From positions 682,001-746,000 of the forward strand of contig NZ_FSRQ01000001.1 in assembly GCF_900143185.1 (NCBI RefSeq): 64,000 bases of DNA. Direction: 5' to 3'. Below the pieces are notes generated by a model. That model had not been told where the DNA came from and did not search any database. It saw only the letters and a list, made by a program, of their open reading frames with translations. The stretch comes from Chryseobacterium scophthalmum (GTDB lineage: Bacteria > Bacteroidota > Bacteroidia > Flavobacteriales > Weeksellaceae). Made by a program: the position numbers and the translations under genes. Positions 17,127 to 26,353 of the stretch are shown here, piece by piece (position 1 is the stretch's first letter; the number at the start of each line of letters is the position of its first letter).

Positions 17127-18992
17127 ATGAAAAAACTTCTACTTCCTATACTTTTAATATCTGCTTATGTTTCAGCGCAAATTCCGGCAGGATATTATGA
17201 CGGAACGACAGGATTGATGGGTTATGCATTAAAATCAAAACTGCATAATATTATTTCTACAAAGAATATCAATTGGCATTATGGTGATTTAACGAATTAC
17301 TATAATCAGACTGATTTAGATAAATATTATGATCACGGACCAACCAATACTACGATTTTACTAGACATATATTCTGAAATTCCAACAGGACCCGATGCTT
17401 ATGAATATACTACGGCAAACATTATTGGAAGTGCGAATGCAGAAGGATTAGGATGGAACAGGGAACATATGATGCCTCAAAGCACATTTTATAGTAACTA
17501 CCCAATGTATTCTGATTTGTTTTATGTAGTTCCAACTGATGCAAGAATCAATCAGTTAAGAAGCAATTATCCTTACGGAATCGCAGGAGCAACAAATTAT
17601 CATACGTTCACAAATTCTTCAAAAATAAACAATAGTGCAATTCCTAATTACGTTTATACAGGGCGTGTTTATGAGCCAATTAATGAGTTTAAAGGCGATG
17701 TAGCAAGAAGCTTATTATATTTTGCTGTAAGATATGAAGGAAAACTGGGAACTTTTAATTTTAACAATAATGCAAATCCTGCATCCGACACTAATCCTTT
17801 AGACGGAACAGAAGAAAGAGCTTTTGAGCCGGCTTATATTGCAATGCTTATTCAATGGCACAACCAAGACCCTGTTTCTCAAAGGGAAATCGACAGAAAT
17901 AATGCGGTTTATAATCTGCAGAAAAACAGAAATCCATTTATCGATAATCCATCTTGGGTCAATGCGATTTGGGGGCAAACTCCAGATTCTGCTGCACCTT
18001 CAACCCCGGCAAATTTAACAGTAACTCAGAATAGCGCCTATTTTACAACATTAAGCTGGACGCCAAGTACAAGTACAGATGTTATTGGCTATAAAATTTA
18101 TCAGAATGGAACTTTAATCGGTTCAACAAAAGAAAATTCGATTAGCATTGACCATCTAACACCTTCTACAACATATACTTATACCGTAAAAGCCTACGAC
18201 AACGGATATTTACTTTCTGGTGATAGCAATACAGCTTCTGCAACCACTTTAGCGACGGATATTTATGCTAAAGATTTAATTGTTACAAAATATTTAGAAG
18301 GAACATCAAACAATAAAGCGATAGAGATTACCAATAAAACGGGTCATTCTGTTAATTTAAGTGATTACAGATTATCAATTCAGTTTCCTAGCGGAACCAA
18401 TTATTATTTTCCTGCACCTTTTGAACTGGAAGGAACGGTACAGAATAATGAAACTTTTGTCCTTCTAAATCCTGAAGCCAACTTCTCTTGTTTTACCATT
18501 AATCAGGCAAAATTTGTGACTGCAGCTCCACAAATGACATTTTCTGGAAGTCAATATTTAGAACTGAGATACAAATCTACCACCGTTGATGCAATTGGAG
18601 TTTCTTCACAAAACAATTCTTCAGTTTTAGGAAATGTTTCTCTATATAGAAAAGCGACTATTAATCAACCAGTGACAATTTTTGATGTCTCAGAATGGGA
18701 TTCTTATGCAAGCAATTACTGCCAGAATTTAGGAACATTATCGACTTCTGAAGCAGAATTATTAGCTGGAAAAGAATTTAAAATCTATCCAAATCCGGTT
18801 CATGAAAACATTTTTGTAAGCGGAAAAACTGAAAATATTCAGACTGCTCAAATTGTAGATTATTCGGGACAATTGATTTACACAGAGAAAAATCCGTTTA
18901 AAAACAAGAAAAATATTTCTGTGCAGAATTTAAAAACAGGTTCTTATTTATTGAAACTTGATGACAAAGCTTATCAGTTTATTAAGAAATAA
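17127..18992 (+). CDS. Secreted endonuclease I family protein with FN3, lamin-tail-like and T9SS domains
   Basis: 621 aa, signal peptide about 1-17. The endonuclease I / BsnI-type domain (about 25-290) has NREHMMPQSTF and SDLFYVVPTDARINQLRSN, the His-metal core of this nuclease family. Then come a fibronectin type III domain (about 292-380), a lamin-tail-like domain (KAIEITNKTGHSVNLSDY) and a T9SS sorting domain (FKIYPNPVHENIFVSG to QFIKK). Probably an extracellular nuclease scavenging nucleotides or phosphate. Confidence 0.92.
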   Translation: MKKLLLPILLISAYVSAQIPAGYYDGTTGLMGYALKSKLHNIISTKNINWHYGDLTNYYNQTDLDKYYDHGPTNTTILLDIYSEIPTGPDAYEYTTANIIGSANAEGLGWNREHMMPQSTFYSNYPMYSDLFYVVPTDARINQLRSNYPYGIAGATNYHTFTNSSKINNSAIPNYVYTGRVYEPINEFKGDVARSLLYFAVRYEGKLGTFNFNNNANPASDTNPLDGTEERAFEPAYIAMLIQWHNQDPVSQREIDRNNAVYNLQKNRNPFIDNPSWVNAIWGQTPDSAAPSTPANLTVTQNSAYFTTLSWTPSTSTDVIGYKIYQNGTLIGSTKENSISIDHLTPSTTYTYTVKAYDNGYLLSGDSNTASATTLATDIYAKDLIVTKYLEGTSNNKAIEITNKTGHSVNLSDYRLSIQFPSGTNYYFPAPFELEGTVQNNETFVLLNPEANFSCFTINQAKFVTAAPQMTFSGSQYLELRYKSTTVDAIGVSSQNNSSVLGNVSLYRKATINQPVTIFDVSEWDSYASNYCQNLGTLSTSEAELLAGKEFKIYPNPVHENIFVSGKTENIQTAQIVDYSGQLIYTEKNPFKNKKNISVQNLKTGSYLLKLDDKAYQFIKK

Positions 18993-19018
18993 AATTAAAT
19001 TTAAATATAAAACTTTAC

Positions 19019-19044
19019 AACTTCGTTCAACTTTGAGCGAAGTT
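19019..19044 (+). terminator. Terminator of the endonuclease I gene
   Basis: AACTTCGTTC (19019-19028) pairs with GAGCGAAGTT (19035-19044) over ten pairs (one G-U) around a 6-base loop. A run of T follows to 19048. Confidence 0.85.
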
Positions 19045-19089
19045 TTTTGTTGATAAAATTTATAAGCAAAAAAGCTAATATTTGAGATT

Positions 19090-19138
19090 TATAATCAAAT
19101 TGACTTATATTTTTTATTTATAAGTAATAATGATTATA
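19090..19138. promoter_or_regulatory. 49-base imperfect palindrome over the satD promoter
   Basis: Two inverted repeats share one centre (19114). The outer pair is TATAATCA (19090-19097) with TGATTATA (19131-19138). The inner pair is ACTTATA (19103-19109) with TATAAGT (19119-19125). The right end overlaps a -7 box TATATTTG (19135-19142) five bases before the satD ATG. As SatD carries a C-terminal HTH, autoregulation is plausible (inference). Confidence 0.55.
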
Positions 19139-19146
19139 TTTGCAAA

Positions 19147-19752
19147 ATGATAGCGGTCATCACTGGTGATATTATTAATTCGCAGCATGCAGACACAGAA
19201 GTTTGGATTACCAAGCTTAAAAATCTTCTCGACACGTGGGGAAGTGCTCCCGCAACATGGGAAATCTACAGAGGCGACGAATTTCAGTTTAAATGCAATA
19301 CCGACGATGTCTTTTGGCATTTCTTAGCTATCAAATCTCTTATAAAAAGTCAGGAAAATTTAGACGTAAGAATTGCAATTGGCATTGGTGAGGAAAACTT
19401 TTCTTCTGAAAAAATTACAGAATCCAACGGTTCGGCTTATGTAAATTCAGGAAGGTTGTTGAATGATCTGAAGAGTGATGGTCATACAGTTTCCATCAAA
19501 ACTTCCAACGACTCTATAGACCGCGACCTCAATATTTTATTAAAATGGGCATCCAAAGATTTTGATAACTGGACGATGGCAACTGCCGAAATCATCCACG
19601 AAATGATAATGAATCAAGATTATACACAGGAAGATCTTGCCAAAAAATTTACCATTTCGCAATCCTCAATCAGCCAAAGACTGAAACGGGCAAACTACGA
19701 ACTTATCGTAGAAACCAATCAATATTTTAGAAAGAAAATTTCAGAATTGTAA
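19147..19752 (+). CDS. SatD family protein with C-terminal HTH
   Basis: 201 aa. The N-terminal part (MIAVITGDIINS, IYRGDEFQFKC, VRIAIGIGE, SNGSAYVNSGRLLNDL) resembles SatD, a family named after a streptococcal acid-tolerance locus and of unknown biochemical role; the GD and RGDEFQ motifs recall nucleotide-cyclase-like folds. The C-terminus is a helix-turn-helix (YTQEDLAKKFTISQSSISQR). It is followed two bases later by a DUF3307 gene, a recurrent pair, so a joint function with a membrane partner is likely. Confidence 0.75.
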   Translation: MIAVITGDIINSQHADTEVWITKLKNLLDTWGSAPATWEIYRGDEFQFKCNTDDVFWHFLAIKSLIKSQENLDVRIAIGIGEENFSSEKITESNGSAYVNSGRLLNDLKSDGHTVSIKTSNDSIDRDLNILLKWASKDFDNWTMATAEIIHEMIMNQDYTQEDLAKKFTISQSSISQRLKRANYELIVETNQYFRKKISEL

Positions 19753-19753
19753 G

Positions 19754-20449
19754 ATGATTTTTATTCAACTCATATTGGCACATTTACTTGGAGATTTTAT
19801 TCTTCAGCCAAATTCTTGGGTTGCAGATAAGGAGAACCGTAAACTGAAAAGTTCATATTTATATATTCATGTTCTGATTCATGCCATTTTAAGCTTTATT
19901 TTCCTTTGGGATCTTAAACTTTGGTGGATTGCAGTTTTAGTGGGAATTTCTCATTTTATTATTGATGCCTGTAAACTGAGTTTTCAAAAAATTCAGACAA
20001 AAAAAAGATGGTTTTTTATTGATCAGGCTCTTCATGTAGCGGTGATTGGTGGAATTTCTCTTTATTTCAGTGAATTTAATTTTGAATTTTTAAAAGATCA
20101 GGATTTTTTAAAAATGATAATGGCGGCCTTGTTTTTAACATCACCTGCTTCAATTTTCATCAAACTATTATTATCATCTTGGACTCCCGTTACCGGAGAA
20201 GAAAACAGCGTACAAAGCGATTCTTTATCGAGTGCCGGAAAATATATCGGGATTTTAGAACGACTATTGGTTTTCACATTTATTGTAGTCAACCATTGGG
20301 AAGGAGTAGGCTTTATGATCGCGGCAAAATCTGTTTTCAGATTCAGCGATTTGGCACAGGCAAAACAGAGAAAACTGACAGAATATGTATTGATCGGTAC
20401 ATTATTAAGTTTTGGGATCGCTGTTTTAGCAGGAATTTTAATTAAATAA
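19754..20449 (+). CDS. DUF3307 family integral membrane protein
   Basis: 231 aa with several membrane segments. The N-terminus MIFIQLILAHLLGDFILQPNSW is the DUF3307 signature, followed by HVLIHAILSFIFLW and LVGISHFIIDACKL. The His/Asp residues in these helices (HLLGDF, HVLIH, SHFIID) could bind metal or protons. It is translationally linked to satD (two-base gap). No function is known. Confidence 0.8.
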   Translation: MIFIQLILAHLLGDFILQPNSWVADKENRKLKSSYLYIHVLIHAILSFIFLWDLKLWWIAVLVGISHFIIDACKLSFQKIQTKKRWFFIDQALHVAVIGGISLYFSEFNFEFLKDQDFLKMIMAALFLTSPASIFIKLLLSSWTPVTGEENSVQSDSLSSAGKYIGILERLLVFTFIVVNHWEGVGFMIAAKSVFRFSDLAQAKQRKLTEYVLIGTLLSFGIAVLAGILIK

Positions 20450-20474
20450 AAAGTATATAAATCTAACTATAATT

Positions 20475-20498
20475 GAAAACCTTTGATTCAAGGTTTTC
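20475..20498 (+). terminator. Hairpin after the satD-DUF3307 operon
   Basis: GAAAACCTT (20475-20483) pairs with AAGGTTTTC (20490-20498), loop TGATTC. The T tract is part of the stem and little T follows, so it is a weak terminator or a leader hairpin of purC, which starts 23 bases on. Confidence 0.45.
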
Positions 20499-20521
20499 TA
20501 AAGTAAAAAAAAGTAAAAATT

Positions 20522-21244
20522 ATGAGTCAAAAGCTAGAAATGCTGTATGAAGGGAAAGCAAAACAAGTATTTGCAACCGAAAATCCTGACGAAGTTGTAG
20601 TACGTTTCAAAGACGATGCAACTGCATTTAACGCTCAAAAAAGAGGATCTGTAGATTTGAAAGGTGAAATGAACAATGCTATCACCACTCTTATTTTTGA
20701 ATATTTAAATGAAAAAGGAATTAAAACTCATTTCATCAAACAACTAGACGAAAGAGAGCAATTGGTAAAGAAAGTATCAATTATTCCTTTGGAAATGGTC
20801 GTAAGAAACTATTCTGCAGGAAGCATGGCTCAAAGATTAGGAGTTGAGGAAGGAATTAAATCTCCGGTTACCATCTTCGATATCTGCTACAAAAAAGACG
20901 AATTGGGAGATCCGCTTATCAACGATCACCACGCTGTTTTCTTAGGAGCTGCAACGTATGAAGAGCTAGACGAGATGTATGAATTAACTTCAGACATCAA
21001 CGAAATCTTGATCGATCTTTTCGATAAAATGAATATCATCTTGGTAGATTTCAAAATCGAATTAGGAAAAACTTCAGACGGCGAAATCATTCTTGCTGAT
21101 GAAATTTCTCCTGATACTTGCAGACTTTGGGATAAAGACACGATGAAGAAGTTAGACAAAGACAGATTCAGAAGAGATCTTGGTGAAGTTACTGAAGCTT
21201 ATGTTGAGATCTACAATCGTCTTAAAGCTGTTTTAAAGAAATAA
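20522..21244 (+). CDS. purC: SAICAR synthetase (phosphoribosylaminoimidazole-succinocarboxamide synthase)
   Basis: 240 aa, family norm about 240. It joins CAIR and aspartate in purine synthesis using ATP. Motifs are [10 protein letters not shown] (ATP-binding strand), [26 protein letters not shown] and [16 protein letters not shown]. It lies 97 AT-rich bases upstream of purF on the same strand; the spacer has no clear terminator, so the two may be co-transcribed. Confidence 0.97.
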   Translation: MSQKLEMLYEGKAKQVFATENPDEVVVRFKDDATAFNAQKRGSVDLKGEMNNAITTLIFEYLNEKGIKTHFIKQLDEREQLVKKVSIIPLEMVVRNYSAGSMAQRLGVEEGIKSPVTIFDICYKKDELGDPLINDHHAVFLGAATYEELDEMYELTSDINEILIDLFDKMNIILVDFKIELGKTSDGEIILADEISPDTCRLWDKDTMKKLDKDRFRRDLGEVTEAYVEIYNRLKAVLKK

Positions 21245-21341
21245 TTTAATTTATTTAAAGATTTAAGAATTTAAAAAATAAGCAGTCAGTAATCTTTTTA
21301 ATCATTAAATTTTTTAATCTTTTAATTTTAGAGAAATAGAA

Positions 21342-22841
21342 ATGAAAAGTTTAGACATTCATAAAAGTGAATATTTAAAACAGTTTGAAAATCAAACCTA
21401 CGGAAGAAATCTCTTCAGAACGCAGGAAGAAGAAAGACTGGATGCTCCGAATGAGGAGTGCGGGATCTTTGGAATGTATTCTGATAATGATTTGGATACA
21501 TTTTCTCTTTCACAGTTCGGACTTTTTGCGCTTCAGCACAGAGGTCAGGAAGCTTGTGGTATTTCTGTTCTTAAAGACGGAAAAATCACCAATATGAAAG
21601 ATGAAGGTTTGGTTTTGGATGTTTATAAAGAGATTCAAAATCCTGAGACTTTTATGGGAAATTCTGCAATCGGACACACCCGTTATACGACTGCAGGAGA
21701 CAAAAAGAAGTATAATTTCCAGCCATTTTTTGCCAAAAACGAATATGACCAGATTATACTTTCTATCGCTCACAACGGTAACTTAACCAATGCGAAAGAG
21801 CTAAAGCATGAACTGGAAGCTGAAGGTGTAGTTTTCAGAGCTACTTCAGATTCTGAGGTTATTTTAAGATTAATTCAAAAAAATCTTGACCTTGGACTTC
21901 GTGGTGCGATTAAGGCAACCATGGAGAAAATTGAAGGAGCTTATTCGGTGGTTGGAATGACGAGAAATAAATTCTTTGCATTCAGAGATTTCAACGGAAT
22001 CAGACCTTTGGTTTTGGGAGCAATCAACGAAAATTCTTACGTTGTCGCTTCTGAATCTGTCGCTTTAGATGCTGTAGGTGCTCAATATGTTCGTGATATT
22101 TTACCTGGTGAAATCATTTATACCAATGAAAATGAGCCTGGAAAACTTCACTCAATCATGGTAGATGAAACAAAAGCGAAGCAAAGAATCTGTTCTTTTG
22201 AATACATTTATTTTGCAAGACCCGATTCTACTTTAGAAAACATCAACGTTTACGAAATCAGAGAAAAATCTGGTGAAAAAATCTGGGAACAGGCTCCTGT
22301 AGAAGCTGATATTGTAATTGGAGTTCCTGATTCTGGAGTTCCGGCTGCAATTGGTTTTTCAAAAGCTTCGGGAATCCCTTTCCGTCCGGTTTTGATTAAA
22401 AACAGATACATCGGAAGAAGTTTCATCGTTCCAACTCAGGAAATGAGAGAAAGAATCGTTAATCTGAAACTGAATCCTATTATTTCTGAGATCAAAGACA
22501 AAAGAGTAGTGATCATCGACGATTCTATCGTTCGTGGAACAACTTCTAAAAGATTGGTTAAAATTTTAAAAGAAGCAGGCGTAAAGGAAATTCACTTCAG
22601 AAGTGTTTCTCCACCAATTATTGCACCTTGTTATCTTGGAATTGACACACCTTCAAAAGACGATTTGATTTCTGCAAATATGACGACAGAAGAACTTAGA
22701 AATTATTTGGGAGTAGATTCTCTTGAGTTTTTGAGTACTGATAATTTAAAAGAAATATTAGGTTCTTCTAATCACTGTTTCGGATGCTTCACAGAAGAGT
22801 ATCCGGTAGCAAAAGGAGAAGAAATAGAATTATTTAATTAA
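21342..22841 (+). CDS. purF: Amidophosphoribosyltransferase
   Basis: 499 aa, the first committed enzyme of purine synthesis (PRPP plus glutamine to phosphoribosylamine). The Ntn-hydrolase glutaminase domain starts at Cys40 (EECGIFGMYS), implying removal of a 39-residue propeptide. Other glutaminase motifs are GHTRYTTAGD and SIAHNGNLTNA. The phosphoribosyltransferase domain has VVIIDDSIVRGTTSKRLVK (PRPP loop) near residue 390. The Cys-rich tail NHCFGCFTEEYP suits the Bacillus-type enzyme, which has an Fe-S cluster. A strong terminator follows. Confidence 0.96.
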   Translation: MKSLDIHKSEYLKQFENQTYGRNLFRTQEEERLDAPNEECGIFGMYSDNDLDTFSLSQFGLFALQHRGQEACGISVLKDGKITNMKDEGLVLDVYKEIQNPETFMGNSAIGHTRYTTAGDKKKYNFQPFFAKNEYDQIILSIAHNGNLTNAKELKHELEAEGVVFRATSDSEVILRLIQKNLDLGLRGAIKATMEKIEGAYSVVGMTRNKFFAFRDFNGIRPLVLGAINENSYVVASESVALDAVGAQYVRDILPGEIIYTNENEPGKLHSIMVDETKAKQRICSFEYIYFARPDSTLENINVYEIREKSGEKIWEQAPVEADIVIGVPDSGVPAAIGFSKASGIPFRPVLIKNRYIGRSFIVPTQEMRERIVNLKLNPIISEIKDKRVVIIDDSIVRGTTSKRLVKILKEAGVKEIHFRSVSPPIIAPCYLGIDTPSKDDLISANMTTEELRNYLGVDSLEFLSTDNLKEILGSSNHCFGCFTEEYPVAKGEEIELFN

Positions 22842-22861
22842 GATTTAATTTCTAAATATAA

Positions 22862-22893
22862 AAAGGTCAGACTTACAATTAAGTCTGACCTTT
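22862..22893. terminator. Bidirectional terminator between purF and an outer-membrane protein gene
   Basis: AAAGGTCAGACTT (22862-22874) and AAGTCTGACCTTT (22881-22893) form a perfect 13-bp stem with a 6-base loop between convergent genes. Flanking A/T runs are short but present on both sides. Confidence 0.85.
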
Positions 22894-22918
22894 ATTATTG
22901 AAATAAGATTTTCTTTTC

Positions 22919-23578
22919 TTAGAATTTAAATGCTAAACCTACTGCAAAGTTATTGTTTCTTACTGCATCAGAACCATTTGGTCTGTCTTTAGCAACGTCA
23001 GTTACACCAGCTGTGTATCTTGCTGTAATACCAACGTTATCTGTGAAGTAATAACCTGCACCAAGACCAATACCTAAATTGAAAGTATTCAATTGATCCT
23101 TATAATCTCCAGTTGTATTTAAAGGGTCATTATTCGTTTCATTTTTTAACTTATTTTTAGCGCTAACTAAAAATCCGAATTCAGGACCAGCTTCAACATA
23201 AAGATTAGGAATAAAATTATATTGGAACATTAATGGAATTGCAACATAATCCAAATGTCTTGCATATGAAATTCTATCGTTTGAAATTGGAGCTCTATAA
23301 TCATATTTGTCACCATATTGTGTATATATAACCTCAGGCTGAATGCTGAAAGATTCAGCTACAGGAATTGTTGCAAATACACCTGCATTAAAACCTATTT
23401 TAGATCCTTGATCTTCCAATGATCCATCTTTTGATAATGAAGAAACGTTCATCCCTCCTTTGATACCAAATCTTACGTCAGATGACGATGTCGTTCTAGT
23501 TGTAGTGGTTGTAGTTGTCGTCTGAGCAAATGCCAAAGATGTTGACAAAACTGCGATTCCTAAAATTAACTTTTTCAT
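22919..23578 (-). CDS. Outer-membrane beta-barrel protein, porin-like family
   Basis: 219 aa. Signal peptide about 1-18 (ending AFA), then a Thr-rich linker (QTTTTTTTTRTTS), then a small beta-barrel: FGIKGGMNVSSL, FNAGVFATIPV, FSIQPEVIYTQYG, LYVEAGPEFGFL, LGIGLGAGYYFTDNVGITAR, ending in aromatic FAVGLAFKF as outer-membrane proteins do. It resembles the PorT-like / OMP_b-brl group. Function unknown. Confidence 0.85.
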   Translation of the reverse strand: MKKLILGIAVLSTSLAFAQTTTTTTTTRTTSSSDVRFGIKGGMNVSSLSKDGSLEDQGSKIGFNAGVFATIPVAESFSIQPEVIYTQYGDKYDYRAPISNDRISYARHLDYVAIPLMFQYNFIPNLYVEAGPEFGFLVSAKNKLKNETNNDPLNTTGDYKDQLNTFNLGIGLGAGYYFTDNVGITARYTAGVTDVAKDRPNGSDAVRNNNFAVGLAFKF

Positions 23579-23702
23579 AACTTAAATTTTTTAATATTTT
23601 ACTAATTCTAATTTTAAATTTTACTACCAAACTTTTTCAGTTTGACGAGTCGTATCTTTCAAATTGTTTGCCAAAACTCATAGAAAACTAAAAACATAAA
23701 AA

Positions 23703-23726
23703 AACCATTCACAACAGCAAATGGTT
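23703..23726 (-). terminator. Terminator of aroB
   Basis: AACCATT (23703-23709) pairs with AATGGTT (23720-23726) around a 10-base loop. On the minus strand a run of about seven T follows. Confidence 0.7.
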
Positions 23727-23827
23727 TAAATCATAAAAACATGAATATCAGATAATTATATTTAACTCAATTTATATGCTTCGAATAACAATTATTTAAA
23801 TTTAAATCTAAAAATTTAGTTTAAAAC

Positions 23828-24874
23828 TTAAAATTCACTCAGCTTTTTGTAATAATTGATTGATTTTTGAATATTTTCAGTGCTACATTCGTGATCATAA
23901 ATACAAGAACCAATTCCTGAAAGCAAAGAAAAATTGATTTTTGCATCTGTATTTTTCTTATCATTCAATAATAAGTTGAAAATATCTTCATCTTTAAAGT
24001 CACCCAAATCGATAAAAGAGAAGTATCTCTGAATATTTTCTATAATCAAGTCTGCATCTTCTTTAGAAATCAAACCTTCAAGATAAGAAAGATGGCTTTC
24101 GCAAATCATTCCCAACGCAACTGCTTCACCGTGAAGAATAGGATTTTCGCTCTGAAGACATAAACTTTCGATAGCATGACCAATCGTGTGACCGAAGTTC
24201 AAAGTTTTTCTCACATTTTTCTCATGAAAATCTGCATTTACAACTTCCTGCTTAATTTCCATTGACTGCGGAATCAGCGGTTCAACTCCTGTAGGATCTA
24301 AATGTTGCAGCTTTATTAAAGCTTCCCAGTGTTTTTTATCAGCAATTAATCCGTGTTTTAGCATTTCGGCAAATCCGCTTTTCAGTTCTTTTGCAGGAAG
24401 TGTATCTAAAAATCGCGTATAAGCATATATCTGTTTAGGAAAAGAAAATGTTCCCACCATGTTTTTATAATGCATCAGATCAATTCCTGTTTTACCACCG
24501 ATAGATGCGTCACACATCGAAAGAAGTGTTGTCGGAATATTAATAAACTGAATTCCTCTTTTATAGGTAGAAGCTACAAAACCTCCCATATCGGTAATCA
24601 CACCGCCGCCAAGATTGATTATCAAAGCTTTTCGGTCGGCCTGCATTTCTGTAAGAATTTCCCAAAGCTGATTGGCGGTTTGAATATTTTTCATTTCTTC
24701 ACCCGCTTCAATCTCCAGAATTTCAAAAGAAATATCGGTTTCTAAATTCCCTAATAATACAGGGAGACAATATTCATGCGTATTTTCATCCACCAAAATA
24801 AAAATTTTGCTGAATGATTTTTCGGTCAAAAATTGATTGAGCTGCGAAAAATTTTCGTCTAATAAAGTAATCAT
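23828..24874 (-). CDS. aroB: 3-dehydroquinate synthase
   Basis: 348 aa NAD- and zinc-dependent enzyme converting DAHP to 3-dehydroquinate in the shikimate pathway. Motifs are LINLGGGVITDMGGFVAST (NAD binding), TTLLSMCDASIGGKTGID, GFAEMLKHGLIADK, NFGHTIGHAIES (metal His) and HGEAVALGM (metal His). It is divergent from the rluB-like gene with separate -7 boxes in the 101-base gap. Confidence 0.96.
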   Translation of the reverse strand: MITLLDENFSQLNQFLTEKSFSKIFILVDENTHEYCLPVLLGNLETDISFEILEIEAGEEMKNIQTANQLWEILTEMQADRKALIINLGGGVITDMGGFVASTYKRGIQFINIPTTLLSMCDASIGGKTGIDLMHYKNMVGTFSFPKQIYAYTRFLDTLPAKELKSGFAEMLKHGLIADKKHWEALIKLQHLDPTGVEPLIPQSMEIKQEVVNADFHEKNVRKTLNFGHTIGHAIESLCLQSENPILHGEAVALGMICESHLSYLEGLISKEDADLIIENIQRYFSFIDLGDFKDEDIFNLLLNDKKNTDAKINFSLLSGIGSCIYDHECSTENIQKSINYYKKLSEF

Positions 24875-24912
24875 TGTATGATTTTTTTATAATTAAAAGC
24901 TATACTAAGCTA

Positions 24913-24920
24913 CAAAGTTA
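24913..24920 (-). promoter_or_regulatory. -7 box (TAACTTTG) of aroB
   Basis: TAACTTTG on the minus strand, 39 bases upstream of the aroB ATG, back to back with the divergent box at 24954. Confidence 0.5.
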
Positions 24921-24953
24921 TGATTCTTAATTTCTAACTCGTAACTAAATTAC

Positions 24954-24961
24954 TATCTTTG
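24954..24961 (+). promoter_or_regulatory. -7 box (TATCTTTG) of the rluB-like gene
   Basis: TATCTTTG, 14 bases upstream of the ATG at 24976; a short leader is expected. Confidence 0.55.
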
Positions 24962-24975
24962 CAAAAATATTTAGA

Positions 24976-26127
24976 ATGAGCAGAGACAATAATAATTCAG
25001 GGAGACCTAAAAAACCTAGATCTTCAACAAGAAACTCAGACAGTCCTCGTTCTCTTAAATCTGGAGATTCCGGATCAAAACCTTTCAAGAAGTCATTCCC
25101 TAAAGCGGGAGAAAGAAATTCTGATTCCAAAAGAAGTGACGATACCAGTTATCAAGCTCGAATGAATAAGAAATATTCAAAAACTGAACAAGAACCATTT
25201 ATTACCAGTTCAGGTGAAGAGAAAAAGACTTTCGGTAAATCTGCTCCCAAAAGAGGAGGTAGCAGACCCAATAGTTTTGACGCTAGAGATAAATACGAAA
25301 GAGGCAGCCTGAAATACGGAAGAAGACCCGGATCTCAAGGAGACGACAAAGATCAGGATAAAGCAAAATCTTTTGTACAACAAAGAAGATTCAAGAAAGT
25401 AGAAAAGGACGTTCATAAAGATACTATTCGTCTTAATAAATACATTGCCAATTCCGGAATTTGCAGCAGGAGAGAAGCTGACGAGTTAATTACTCAAGGT
25501 TTGGTAGAAGTAAACGGTAAAGTAGTAACTGAAATGGGTTACCAGGTTGAAAAAACTGATAAAGTAGTTTTCGATGGACAAAACATTACCCCTGAAAAGC
25601 CGGTTTATGTACTTTTAAACAAGCCAAAAGGGTATATTTCGACTACAAAAGATGACAAAGCAAGAAAAACAGTTATGGATTTGGTTGCAAATGCTTCTCC
25701 ATACAGAGTTTTCCCGGTAGGAAGATTAGACCGTTCTACAACCGGAGTTATTCTTTTGACGAATGACGGACACATGACTAAAAAGCTGACGCACCCATCT
25801 TTTGATGCGAAGAAAATTTATCATGTTACTTTAGATAAAAAGTTGACGAACGAAGACCTGAAACTTATTTCAGAAGGAATTCGTTTGGATGAAGGTGTTG
25901 CTGAAGTTGATCAGATTTCATTTATCGAAGGGAAACCTAGAAATGAAGTCGGAATTGAAATTCATATCGGCTGGAACCGTGTTATCAGAAGAATTTTCCA
26001 AAGATTAGGATACGAAGTGGAAGCTCTAGACAGAGTAATGTTTGCAGGAATGACAAAGAAAAACATCAAAAGAGGACACTGGAGAATCCTTACGGAACAG
26101 GAGGTGAATAATCTTAAAATGCTTTAG
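24976..26127 (+). CDS. rluB: Pseudouridine synthase, RluB/RsuA family, with long disordered N-terminus
   Basis: 383 aa. The first about 145 residues are Ser/Lys/Arg/Asp-rich and probably disordered. An S4 RNA-binding domain follows (IRLNKYIANSGICSRREAD), then the RsuA/RluB catalytic domain with the conserved Asp in FPVGRLDRSTTGVILLTND and the end HIGWNRVIRRIFQRLGYEV. Such enzymes modify uridines in 16S or 23S rRNA; the RluB assignment (23S, position 2605 in E. coli) is likely but not certain. The basic extension is common in Bacteroidetes homologues. Confidence 0.88.
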   Translation: MSRDNNNSGRPKKPRSSTRNSDSPRSLKSGDSGSKPFKKSFPKAGERNSDSKRSDDTSYQARMNKKYSKTEQEPFITSSGEEKKTFGKSAPKRGGSRPNSFDARDKYERGSLKYGRRPGSQGDDKDQDKAKSFVQQRRFKKVEKDVHKDTIRLNKYIANSGICSRREADELITQGLVEVNGKVVTEMGYQVEKTDKVVFDGQNITPEKPVYVLLNKPKGYISTTKDDKARKTVMDLVANASPYRVFPVGRLDRSTTGVILLTNDGHMTKKLTHPSFDAKKIYHVTLDKKLTNEDLKLISEGIRLDEGVAEVDQISFIEGKPRNEVGIEIHIGWNRVIRRIFQRLGYEVEALDRVMFAGMTKKNIKRGHWRILTEQEVNNLKML

Positions 26128-26170
26128 TCGAGATACGAACTTAAAAGTTTCGAGTCTTAACTTAAAATAT

Positions 26171-26200
26171 AAAGACGCAGAATTAAATTTCTGCGTCTTT
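26171..26200 (+). terminator. Terminator of the rluB-like gene
   Basis: AAAGACGCAGAA (26171-26182) pairs with TTCTGCGTCTTT (26189-26200), followed by a run of T to 26204. A perfect 12-bp stem. Confidence 0.9.
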
Positions 26201-26214
26201 TTTTATTTTCAAAG

Positions 26215-26296
26215 TTTGTCACTCTGACGAAGGAAGAATCTATTATTTGGATTAAAGAGATTCTTCATTTCACTTTGTTCTATTCAGAATGACAAA
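26215..26296. repeat. Palindromic GTCATTCTGA / GAAGAATCT element, copy 1
   Basis: Nested inverted repeat. The outer arms are TTTGTCACTCTGA (26215-26227) and TCAGAATGACAAA (26284-26296). The inner arms are GAAGAATCT (26233-26241) and AGATTCTTC (26258-26266). A related copy with the same modules lies at 35977-36050, so this is a dispersed family. Confidence 0.75.
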
Positions 26297-26353
26297 TCGA
26301 ATGTTAAGTTTTAATGCAAATTACAAAATTGAAATTTGTGTTTATTCAAAAAA

